Shown here: piece after piece, positions 1 to 7,145 of the stretch | Layout of the letters: every line of letters starts with the position of its first letter | Numbering within the stretch: the stretch's first letter is position 1 | NCBI GenBank assembly: GCA_937944075.1 | Contig: CALDZZ010000194.1 | Location: 1 to 28,860, forward strand | Direction: 5' to 3' | Source: an uncultured Rhizobiaceae group bacterium | GTDB lineage: Bacteria > Pseudomonadota > Alphaproteobacteria > Rhizobiales > Rhizobiaceae | DNA: 28,860 nt | The notes under the pieces: generated by a model | The model's input: only the letters and a program-made list of their open reading frames with translations | Told to the model about the DNA's origin: nothing | The model's database searches: none | Program-made: the position numbers and the translations under genes

Positions 1-72
1 AACAAGGTCGCGAGAAAATATCTCGATAGAAACCGTTCCATAACCAGTCAACTTTTGCCTCAAGAAGGATAA
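1..72 (+). CDS. C-terminal end of an M16 family zinc peptidase (partial)
   Basis: Reading from base 1 in frame 1 gives 23 residues ending in TAA at 70-72: NKVARKYLDRNRSITSQLL followed by PQEG. This matches the usual C-terminal tail of M16 (pitrilysin/insulinase-like) peptidases, where a final strand of the type '(R/A)KYL...(R/S)V...LLP' closes the protein. M16 genes in this order usually come as pairs, the first carrying the catalytic HxxEH motif and the second lacking it; the next gene is of the second kind, so this fragment is probably the catalytic partner. Its last codons (bases 63-69, AGAAGGA) also serve as the ribosome binding site of the next gene, which implies co-transcription. The body of the gene lies outside the window, so the family assignment is inferred from the tail and from context. 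Confidence 0.6.
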   Translation, partial: NKVARKYLDRNRSITSQLLPQEG

Positions 73-76
73 TTCC

Positions 77-1375
77 ATGAAACTGATTGCAACCACATTT
101 GCCGTCTTGTTTGCGTTTGTCGTTCAGGCACAGGCCATCGACATAAAGCAGGTAACAACGGACAAGGGCATCAAAGCCTTGCTTGTCGAGGATTACACAC
201 TTCCGATTATTGCCATATCGATATCGTTCAAGGGCGGCTCTTCGCAAGACGACGCTGGCAAGGAAGGAACCTTGAGATTGATGACATCGCTCATGGATGA
301 AGGTGCGGGTGATCTGGATAGCACGGCCTTTCAGGCCAAGGCAGAAGAACTTGGTCTGGAATTCGGGTTTAGCGCATCACGGGACAGTTTTTCAGGTGGT
401 GGAAGACTATTGCGCTCAGAACGTGAAGGCGCCTTCAATCTGATCAAGCTTGCTATCAATGAACCTCGTTTTGATGCTGATGCAATCGAACGCATGCGCG
501 ATGCAATCCGAAGCAATATCAAAAGTGCCAAAAAGAATCCCTCATCCGTTGGCAGGGAAGCACTGCGAGAAGCGATCTTCAAGGATCATCCCTACAGCAG
601 AAGCACAAGCGGAACCGAGCAATCCATCGACGCAATTACCCGCGATGACATTATCGCCATGAACAAAAAAATCCTATCGCGTGAAACGCTAACCATCGGT
701 GTTGTCGGCGCCATTAGTGAAGAGGAATTGAAAATAGCCATTGATGACATTTTTGGTAACTTGTCTGAGAAATCCTCTATCCAGAAAATTGAGGATGTTA
801 CCCCGGCACTGGGCGATGATATTTCAATCGCCATGCCCGTTCCCAATGCGTCCATCTCGATTGTTTACCCTGCTATCAAGCGTGATAACCCAGACTTCTT
901 TGCAGCACACCTGATGAACCATGTTCTGGGTGGTGGGTCTTTTTCATCTCGCCTCTACAGGGAAGTGCGCGAAGAGCGTGGTCTTGCCTATGGGGTATCT
1001 TCCGGATTGGCAACGCTTGACCACAGTGCGTATTTTGTAGCCGGAACATCAACCCGTGCTGAAAATCGCGAGGAAGCAATTCAGGTTATTCGCAATGAGA
1101 TTGACCGTATTGCGAAAGAGGGTATTACAAAAGAGGAACTGGAGAAAGCAAAACGCTATGTCTCCGGCTCCTATGCAATTTCCAATCTTGATACATCAGG
1201 CAAAATTGCAAGTGTTCTCGTCGCCCTGCAAACGCAAAATCTCGGGGTTGATTACATCGAAAAGCGTGAAAAATATATTGCAGACGTTACGCTCGAAGAT
1301 GCAAATCGCATGGCTAAGGAGTTTTTCTCTGTCAAACCGACTATTGTGGTTGTCGGGCCAGAAGTTACCCAATAG
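77..1375 (+). CDS. M16 family peptidase-like protein, non-catalytic type, secreted
   Basis: 432 residues, the normal size for a two-domain M16 (pitrilysin-like) bacterial subunit. Residues 1-20 form a Sec signal peptide ending at AQA, so the product should be periplasmic. The place where active M16 enzymes have HxxEH (about residues 60-78) reads GKEGTLRLMTSLMDEG, with no zinc ligands, while the C-terminal domain keeps the R-Y loop (FSSRLYREVREERGLAYG, about 290-308). This is the pattern of the second subunit of paired M16 proteins, which shapes the cleft but does not hydrolyse. The start is fixed by AGAAGGA seven bases upstream, inside the end of the preceding gene. The 3' end overlaps the convergent lpxK by 11 bases. 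The substrate is unknown; homologues are usually annotated as pitrilysin family or 'insulinase family protein'. Confidence 0.88.
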   Translation: MKLIATTFAVLFAFVVQAQAIDIKQVTTDKGIKALLVEDYTLPIIAISISFKGGSSQDDAGKEGTLRLMTSLMDEGAGDLDSTAFQAKAEELGLEFGFSASRDSFSGGGRLLRSEREGAFNLIKLAINEPRFDADAIERMRDAIRSNIKSAKKNPSSVGREALREAIFKDHPYSRSTSGTEQSIDAITRDDIIAMNKKILSRETLTIGVVGAISEEELKIAIDDIFGNLSEKSSIQKIEDVTPALGDDISIAMPVPNASISIVYPAIKRDNPDFFAAHLMNHVLGGGSFSSRLYREVREERGLAYGVSSGLATLDHSAYFVAGTSTRAENREEAIQVIRNEIDRIAKEGITKEELEKAKRYVSGSYAISNLDTSGKIASVLVALQTQNLGVDYIEKREKYIADVTLEDANRMAKEFFSVKPTIVVVGPEVTQ

Positions 1376-2498
1376 GCTTTTCAGGTATATCCTTTTGAGG
1401 CAGCTGTTTTTCATCTGCCTCTTTTTTTGAATTTTCAGTATCGTTATCGCTATCCTTTTCCGGGTCAACATCCGGAAGTTTGCGAGCCATGAAGTTTTGT
1501 TCAGCGAGTTTGAAAATACGCCTCAGCATTGAAGGGTTTGTCGGTTCAAGCTCTATGCGAACAATAGTGGATAATTCCAGCAACTTGTCCTGCGCTTCTC
1601 CCATGCCCTTTAGGCGGGCGGCATCCTTTTGCGTTGTGAACAGCGTCAGTTTCTCTTTGCGTGAACGATTGATCAGGTCAGCGCATTCTTCTTCCGTAAA
1701 CACGTGGTGGTCGCCAAAAGACTGCCTTGCTTTAACCTTTACACCGATGCCTGCAAGCGTGTTGAAAAATTTTCCAGGATCAGCAATGCCAGCATAGGCA
1801 AGGGCTTCCTGTTCCTTGTAATGGCCGCCGCCGATCACCCTGGTGTTGCTTTCAAATACAGGCTTTCCGGCACGCGCTGCCATGCGAATTACAGAATCTG
1901 CTTCGTCGCCGATACCGGTTACAAAAACAGCATCAGCCTTTCCCAATTGTTCTTTGAATGGAACACGCATTGGACCACTTGGCATGGTAAACCCATTGCC
2001 TAGCCCTCGTTTTGCATCGACCAGCACCAGTCTGAAATCCTTATGAAGGGATGGGTTTTGAAACCCGTCATCCATCAGGATAAGTGTGCAACCCTCCTTG
2101 ACAAGCAACAAGGCACCTGCGCCACGGTTGGGTGAGATTACGGTTGTTGCAATTTCGGCATGCAAAAGGGCTTCATCACCAACATCATGGGCATTATGTT
2201 TCTGCGGTTTGACAACGGTAGCTGACGTTATAGCACCGCCATGGCCGCGAGACAGTATGCCTGGGACGTACCCTTGAGCCTTGGCATAATTTGCCAGCAT
2301 GTGAACAGTCGGTGTTTTTCCAGCACCACCAACGACAAAATTTCCAACGCATATAACGGGAAAGTTCACCTTTGTTGAAGGAGACATGTTCATTCGTTTC
2401 GCCGCAATGCGCCCGTAAACATGGGAAATGGGCCAAAGCAAATAGCCTTGCCAACTGTGTTTTCTCCACCAAAACGGAGGAGCTTCATCGAGAGCCAT
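1365..2498 (-). CDS. lpxK: Tetraacyldisaccharide 4'-kinase LpxK
   Basis: 377 residues. LpxK transfers the ATP gamma-phosphate to the 4' position of the tetraacyl-disaccharide-1-phosphate precursor, giving lipid IVA; it acts at the cytoplasmic face of the inner membrane. The N-terminal membrane-associating helix (WRKHSWQGYLLWPISHVYGR, 11-30) is followed by the family's unusual P-loop GNFVVGGAGKTPTV (52-65; K61, T62), the DDGFQNP segment and SRGHGG. The C-terminus carries a highly charged, low-complexity tail of about 35 residues (DPEKDSDNDTENSKKEADEK and onward) beyond the kinase fold, which is not typical and may be species-specific. It is the last gene of the operon running leftwards from pmbA, four bases after waaA, so lipid A phosphorylation and Kdo addition are co-expressed. 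Its stop lies inside the 3' end of the M16 gene. Confidence 0.95.
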   Translation of the reverse strand: MALDEAPPFWWRKHSWQGYLLWPISHVYGRIAAKRMNMSPSTKVNFPVICVGNFVVGGAGKTPTVHMLANYAKAQGYVPGILSRGHGGAITSATVVKPQKHNAHDVGDEALLHAEIATTVISPNRGAGALLLVKEGCTLILMDDGFQNPSLHKDFRLVLVDAKRGLGNGFTMPSGPMRVPFKEQLGKADAVFVTGIGDEADSVIRMAARAGKPVFESNTRVIGGGHYKEQEALAYAGIADPGKFFNTLAGIGVKVKARQSFGDHHVFTEEECADLINRSRKEKLTLFTTQKDAARLKGMGEAQDKLLELSTIVRIELEPTNPSMLRRIFKLAEQNFMARKLPDVDPEKDSDNDTENSKKEADEKQLPQKDIPEKPIG

Positions 2499-2502
2499 TG
2501 TC

Positions 2503-3822
2503 TTAACCCAACCCTTCCAGATCGCGTTTAACGGTTAGTGGAAACAGATAAGAGTCCAATGCCCTGTTGGTCTTATCCAATGCGCCCCGCATTTCTTCAA
2601 TGGTTTTAAATGCTGCCTTGGTCATCTTCTCCCGTTCGGAAGGATTGAGGAAAAGATAGGCAACATTTGCCGCCAGCATTTTTTCATCCGCAACAAGCCT
2701 GACAGCCCCGGCTTCAAGCAGGTTTTTATAGGCGTCCCTGAAATTCTTTACATGCTTGCCTGAAATGATGGCCGTGCCGGTCATCGCAGGTTCCAACGGA
2801 TTTTGCCCACCTTCCGATTTCAGGCTTTTGCCTACAAAGGCAATTTTCGCAAGTCTGAGGAAAAGGCCCATTTCTCCAATTGTATCGCCAATGTAAATAT
2901 CGGTTTGACCTTCAATGGATTCATTCTGGCTGCGCTGTGCAACTTTAAGCTTGTTCTCGCGCAGCATTGCAACAATGCCATCTGCCCTGTCCGGGTGGCG
3001 TGGTACAATGATTGTCAGAAGGTTTGGAAATTTTTTCTTGAGCGCAAGGTGAATTTTGCCAACCGATTCTTCTTCACCCTCATGTGTGCTGACAGCTACC
3101 CAGCAAGGTCTTCCCTCCACCCGTGAATTTAACAGGTTAAACTCAACCTCATCGAAAGGAAGAGCATTGGTATCAACCTTCAGATTACCCGATACATCCA
3201 CCGGTCTTGCACCAAGCTTTCTGAAACGTTCTGCATCAAGTTCTGATTGTGCAATTACATATGAGAAATTTTCAAACAGGGTTTCCGCCAAACCGGAAGC
3301 ATTTTTCCAGCGCTTGAAAGAACGGTCAGACATCCGCGCATTGACGAGAATGCGCGGGATATTGCGTTGCGCCAGTTCAAGGATTGTCATTGGCCATATT
3401 TCAGACTCGGTAAATATCGCAGCATCAGGTTGCCAATGGTCGAGAAACCGTTGCAAGGCAGGCTTTAGATCAAGTGGCACATACTGGTGAAAGGAACCGC
3501 GTGGCAGCCTTTGGCGCACAACCTTTGCAGAAGTCACCGTACCGGTTGTCATGATGGTGCTGATGCCCAGCGAATTGACATGCTCAATCACGGGAATGAC
3601 CGCCATGGATTCTCCAACACTGGCCGCATGAAACCAGATGATTGGCCCAGCCGGTTTGTCAGCACTGGGATATCCGTAGCGTTCATAGCGGCGCTTGCGG
3701 TCTTCCTTGCCCTTGCTGGCACGCAATCGCAGAAACGGCCCCATGAAAGGATAGAGAACCATTCCGAAGCCACGGTATATGCGAAGCACTATTCTGCTGA
3801 AAAGATCCGGCTTAACTTTCAT
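2503..3822 (-). CDS. waaA: 3-deoxy-D-manno-octulosonic acid (Kdo) transferase WaaA/KdtA
   Basis: 439 residues, the normal length. WaaA moves Kdo from CMP-Kdo to lipid IVA at the inner membrane, the first step of LPS core assembly. A membrane-anchoring N-terminal segment (about 8-32) precedes the GT-B N domain with the signature IIWFHAASVGES (61-72), in which E71 corresponds to the catalytic base. Further family landmarks are FTESEIWP, the ILVNARMSDRSFKRW segment and, in the C domain, PRHPDR and the GGQNPLEPAMTGTAIISGKH nucleotide-sugar site. The start ATG overlaps the stop of the upstream DUF374 gene by four bases (ATGA). lpxK follows after four bases, so the two are translationally close. 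Whether it adds one or more Kdo units cannot be told from sequence. Confidence 0.96.
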   Translation of the reverse strand: MKVKPDLFSRIVLRIYRGFGMVLYPFMGPFLRLRASKGKEDRKRRYERYGYPSADKPAGPIIWFHAASVGESMAVIPVIEHVNSLGISTIMTTGTVTSAKVVRQRLPRGSFHQYVPLDLKPALQRFLDHWQPDAAIFTESEIWPMTILELAQRNIPRILVNARMSDRSFKRWKNASGLAETLFENFSYVIAQSELDAERFRKLGARPVDVSGNLKVDTNALPFDEVEFNLLNSRVEGRPCWVAVSTHEGEEESVGKIHLALKKKFPNLLTIIVPRHPDRADGIVAMLRENKLKVAQRSQNESIEGQTDIYIGDTIGEMGLFLRLAKIAFVGKSLKSEGGQNPLEPAMTGTAIISGKHVKNFRDAYKNLLEAGAVRLVADEKMLAANVAYLFLNPSEREKMTKAAFKTIEEMRGALDKTNRALDSYLFPLTVKRDLEGLG

Positions 3823-4568
3823 TCAGGCTTCCCACATAATTCATAGGCTCGCCTTGTCGCATACTTGAGTTCGTTTTCCAAGGTTTCACGACATGCTTCA
3901 AGCGTTGCATCATCGGCATCTTCGGGCACATGAACCAGCTTGCCAACAACAATGCCCGTCGTACCATAGGGCAGGTTGATTGTGGTTTTGTCCCAAGACT
4001 TTTGAAATACATATCGCCTGCTTGATGCGATTGCGAGGGGCACGATGGGGGCACCGGATTTCTTGCCAAGCTGAATAATGCCAAGACCTGCGCGCCGCGC
4101 AATGCCTTTTGGAATATCTGCGGTTTGCACCACATTATCCTGGCCTTTCAAAGCATTTAGCATTTCAAGAAATCCTATCATGCCGCCTTTCTTGAGGGTT
4201 TGTTTCTGGTTGCGCCCACCAGAGGCCCGAATGGTTCTGTTACCATAATGTTCAACGATACGTGCGGTGACCTCACCATCAAAGTTTCTTGAAATCATGG
4301 CAGATGCGTTTAGCCCGATGGGTAGGGCAGGCATCAAAATGTGTTGCCCGTGCCATACGCCAACGATTAGCGGTTGCTGTGGCTTGAGCGTATCCAGAAT
4401 GTTTTCCGGCTCAACAACAATTTTGTTGGTTCTCTCCACCCAGTTCAAATACCAGATCGCCAGGCGTGAAGTCGCAGCAAGCACAAACCGATTCTGGCTT
4501 AGGCTGCGAACGAAATTGCGCAAGCGCTTCTTGCGCTTTGGACGCACCTGTTTGACTGGTTCTGTCAT
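3819..4568 (-). CDS. DUF374 lysophospholipid-acyltransferase-like protein
   Basis: 249 residues. The protein opens with a very basic stretch (KQVRPKRKKRLRNFVR, 6-21), then a hydrophobic segment (about 28-42), and contains the DUF374 signature LIVGVWHGQHILMPALP (67-83; H73 in the position of the acyltransferase histidine), followed by the RASGGRNQKQTLKKGG and DIPKG / APIVPLAIASSRRYVF blocks typical of this family. DUF374 proteins belong to the glycerolipid acyltransferase superfamily; in Alphaproteobacteria they sit beside waaA and lpxK and are thought to act on lipid A or a related lipid, but the exact acyl acceptor is not established from this sequence. The gene overlaps waaA by four bases and lies 21 bases after the DUF4170 gene in the same operon. 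Confidence 0.87.
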   Translation of the reverse strand: MTEPVKQVRPKRKKRLRNFVRSLSQNRFVLAATSRLAIWYLNWVERTNKIVVEPENILDTLKPQQPLIVGVWHGQHILMPALPIGLNASAMISRNFDGEVTARIVEHYGNRTIRASGGRNQKQTLKKGGMIGFLEMLNALKGQDNVVQTADIPKGIARRAGLGIIQLGKKSGAPIVPLAIASSRRYVFQKSWDKTTINLPYGTTGIVVGKLVHVPEDADDATLEACRETLENELKYATRRAYELCGKPE

Positions 4569-4589
4569 GGCTAAAGTGGACTTTCGGAA

Positions 4590-4835
4590 TTAACCGAATT
4601 TGCCATCCCCGTCAGGATCAAGAAGCTTGTGCATATGGACGATGAAGTATCGCATGTGTGCATTATCAACTGTTTGCTGGGCCTTTGATTTCCAGGCTAG
4701 TTCAGCTTGCTCGTAATTGGGATAAATACCCACAATATCGAGGTCTTCGAGATTGCGGAAATTCACATGTTCCAAATCCTCAAGCTCACCGCCAAATACC
4801 AAATGCAATAATTGGGTTTCCGTTTTATCACTCAT
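4590..4835 (-). CDS. DUF4170 small conserved protein
   Basis: 81 residues, soluble and acidic overall. The sequence from LLHLVFGGELEDLEHVNF through IVGIYPNYEQAELAWKSKAQ to MRYFIVHMHKLLDPD matches the DUF4170 family, which is short, restricted essentially to Alphaproteobacteria, and usually found exactly here, between the CysQ-like phosphatase and the DUF374 acyltransferase of the lipid A operon. No catalytic motif is visible; the alternating hydrophobic strands and the YxxYEQAELAWKSKAQ helix suggest a small alpha/beta fold. Constant linkage to LPS genes hints at a regulatory or accessory role in lipid A/Kdo assembly, but this is inference from neighbours only. Confidence 0.85.
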   Translation of the reverse strand: MSDKTETQLLHLVFGGELEDLEHVNFRNLEDLDIVGIYPNYEQAELAWKSKAQQTVDNAHMRYFIVHMHKLLDPDGDGKFG

Positions 4836-4874
4836 GAAATGCTCCGAAACTGGTTCCTGATTTTCCCAGGCTGA

Positions 4875-5672
4875 TTAATGAAGAAATCCGGCCTGTTTCG
4901 CAAGCCCGAATATTTCTTCATACCGATTGTTGTGTGTTGCAATCAATGCAGGCACTTTTACGTTGGTTTGGTTATATCTTATTTCCTGCTGGTCAATGTC
5001 AGACAACAGACAGCCTGTTTCTTCCAATATGAGGTCTGCAGCGGCAACATCCCATTCACTTGCGCCACCGCGTGCAAAGGCACCATCTAGTTCACCAATG
5101 GCAACCATGGCCAGCCTGTAGGCAAGCGACGGGATAAACTCCATAACATCAAAAGGCGCCTCAGGGAGTGTGCGTATGGTTTCAATCAGTTTCTTTGAAC
5201 CTGTGACGAGAGGCTTGCCGTTTTGAAGTTCTGAAGCGCCTTGGACGCAGATGAGTTCCAGGCCATTGCCCTTACTGGCAAGAAAGGTTCGCTTCAGGGC
5301 AGGGCAATGAAGAATTGCTTCAATCGGTCGGCTGTTTTCTACAATGGCAATTGAGATGCACCATTCATCGCGCCCTTCAATGAAGCCACGAGTTCCATCT
5401 ATCGGGTCCGCGATGATTACGCGATCACACTCGAGCCTTTTTTCATTGTCTTCGGTTTCTTCCGAAAGCCAGCCATAATGCTGGCGTTCTTTCAAAAACC
5501 CTTTGCGGAGATAGTCATCAATTTCTTTGTCAGCCTGTGAGACAGGAGAGTTGCCTTCCTTGTACCAGACATCATTCTTCGACTTGAAGTATTTCAAGCC
5601 GATCTTGCCAGCCTCCAATGCCATGGCGAGCAGCAACTCCGAATCTGGTGTGCGTTGTTTATTTGCCACCAA
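4875..5672 (-). CDS. Inositol monophosphatase-family phosphatase, CysQ-like (3'(2'),5'-bisphosphate nucleotidase)
   Basis: 265 residues, normal for the Li+-sensitive, Mg2+-dependent phosphatase superfamily. Metal-binding motifs are all present: GWLSEETED (67-75, E71/E72), ADPIDGTRGFI (88-98, D89, D92) and ASEWDVAAADLIL (204-216, D208). The first and second motifs with EETED and DGTRGFIEG resemble the CysQ/3',5'-bisphosphate nucleotidase branch (PAP to AMP, sulfate assimilation recycling) more than SuhB, but an inositol or other sugar phosphate substrate cannot be excluded. The gene overlaps the 3' end of pmbA by 14 bases, so translation is probably coupled, and DUF4170 follows after 39 bases. 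Its constant presence in the LPS operon of this order suggests a role linked to envelope precursors, not tested. Confidence 0.85.
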   Translation of the reverse strand: MVANKQRTPDSELLLAMALEAGKIGLKYFKSKNDVWYKEGNSPVSQADKEIDDYLRKGFLKERQHYGWLSEETEDNEKRLECDRVIIADPIDGTRGFIEGRDEWCISIAIVENSRPIEAILHCPALKRTFLASKGNGLELICVQGASELQNGKPLVTGSKKLIETIRTLPEAPFDVMEFIPSLAYRLAMVAIGELDGAFARGGASEWDVAAADLILEETGCLLSDIDQQEIRYNQTNVKVPALIATHNNRYEEIFGLAKQAGFLH

Positions 5673-7011
5673 TCGTCATTCCTTCAAGCATCAGGGTTGG
5701 GGCATTCCGGCCATATTTGAACTCAAGGTCGCTGGCAGGTGTCATGTTCATGAACATGTCTTTGAGATTTCCCGCTATCGTGATTTCTGCAACGGGAAAA
5801 GCAATTTCGCCATCTTCAATCCAGTAGCCTGAAGCGCCTTTTGAATAGTCCCCGGTGACCATGTTAATGCCATGCCCAATGGTTTCTGTCAGATACAGGC
5901 CTTCTTTGATGGATGCGATCATGTCGTGCGGGGATTGTTCGCCGGCTTCCATATAGCAGTTTGTGGTCGATGGGTTTGTGCCTGAACCGCCTCGTGTTGC
6001 ACGACCGTTCGTTTCAAGCCCAAGCTCTCTTGCCGTGGCACTGTCGAGTAACCAGGTCTGCAAAATACCATCTTCGACGAGTGAAAGTTTTTCATTCGTG
6101 ACACCTTCACCGTCAAAAATACTGGAGCCGGAGCGTCTTGGCATCAACGGATCGTCGATAATGCGGATTGAGCTTTTTGTGACTTGCTTGCCCATCATGT
6201 CGCGCAGAAAACTTGTCTTTCGAGCAACAGATGAACCATTTATGGCGCTAACAAGAGCACCAAGCATGGCGGTTGAAACCCGCTTGTCAACGACAACAGG
6301 ATAAGCACCTGATTTCACCTGACGCGGTTTCAGTCTTTTGACAGCACGCTCACCGGCTGTTTTGCCGATTGAGGCAGGATTTGCTAGATCAGATAAATGA
6401 GTGGCCGTATCATATTCATAATCACGTTCCATGCCGGTTCCCTCTCCAGCAGCGAAAGAGCCTACCATCGAAAAACCGGAGCGTTGATAACTGCCTGAAA
6501 ATCCATCAGAGGTAGCAAGGATAAAACCGGAAGTTCCAAAACTCATATTGGCACCCAGTGACTTGCTCACCCCTTTAATGCCAAGTCCGGCCTGTTCAAT
6601 TTCCAGTGCAGATTTTTCCATTGCTTCAGGGGTTGCAACCGACTCGTCATAGAGATCAAGTTTGGCAATGCTTTCCTCAATGCGGTCTGTTGGGAAAAGC
6701 TTTTCAGGGTCAGCGAGGCCTTGATAGGGATCGTCTGGAGCGACCCTTGCCATGGCGACTGCACGTTCAGCCAGTGTTTGTGGATCATTTTTTGTGTTCG
6801 ATGTTACGCTTGCTATCTTTTTGTCACAAAAGACGCGTAGATATAAGGCATCGGACTCAGAGCGGTTGCTGTTTTCCAGCACCCCGTCACGTACCCCAAC
6901 AGATAGGGAACTGCCGCTTGCCACCACAACATCACAAGCATCCGCACCTGCCTTTTTGGCAAGGGCAACCATGTTCAGTGCCTCGGTTTCAATTTTTTTG
7001 AGTTCGTCCAT
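5659..7011 (-). CDS. pmbA: TldD/PmbA family protein, PmbA (TldE) type
   Basis: 450 residues from the chosen ATG. In Escherichia coli TldD and PmbA/TldE form a heteromeric protease that trims microcin B17 precursor and degrades CcdA; TldD carries the zinc HExxxH motif and TldE does not. No HExxxH is present here, and the sequence shows the TldE pattern: N-terminal ADACDVVVASGSSLSVGVRDGVLE, central ALVSAINGSSVARKTSFLRD, and C-terminal GINMVTGDYSKGASGYWIEDGEIAFPVAEITIAGNL. The start ATG (7009-7011) has GTGG eight bases upstream; an in-frame GTG at 7021-7023 would add four residues but has no ribosome binding site. This is the first gene of the leftward operon ending at lpxK. A cytosolic TldD partner is expected elsewhere in the genome. 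Confidence 0.92.
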   Translation of the reverse strand: MDELKKIETEALNMVALAKKAGADACDVVVASGSSLSVGVRDGVLENSNRSESDALYLRVFCDKKIASVTSNTKNDPQTLAERAVAMARVAPDDPYQGLADPEKLFPTDRIEESIAKLDLYDESVATPEAMEKSALEIEQAGLGIKGVSKSLGANMSFGTSGFILATSDGFSGSYQRSGFSMVGSFAAGEGTGMERDYEYDTATHLSDLANPASIGKTAGERAVKRLKPRQVKSGAYPVVVDKRVSTAMLGALVSAINGSSVARKTSFLRDMMGKQVTKSSIRIIDDPLMPRRSGSSIFDGEGVTNEKLSLVEDGILQTWLLDSATARELGLETNGRATRGGSGTNPSTTNCYMEAGEQSPHDMIASIKEGLYLTETIGHGINMVTGDYSKGASGYWIEDGEIAFPVAEITIAGNLKDMFMNMTPASDLEFKYGRNAPTLMLEGMTIGGK

Positions 7012-7145
7012 ATTAAATACCACAAATGAAAGGAATTCAGTGACCAGCTATTTTAATAAAACACATAAGCCTCTAAGGTTGGCGAAGCAAGGCAAGATGA
7101 AGCTTGAGGTGAAAATCAATTTATCCATGAAGGGAGAAAATCAAC

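Noticed and set aside
7024..7145. Divergent promoter between pmbA and the Kef-type antiporter gene
   Set aside because: The 122-base region must contain promoters, but no -35/-10 pair or dyad stood out clearly enough to place them.
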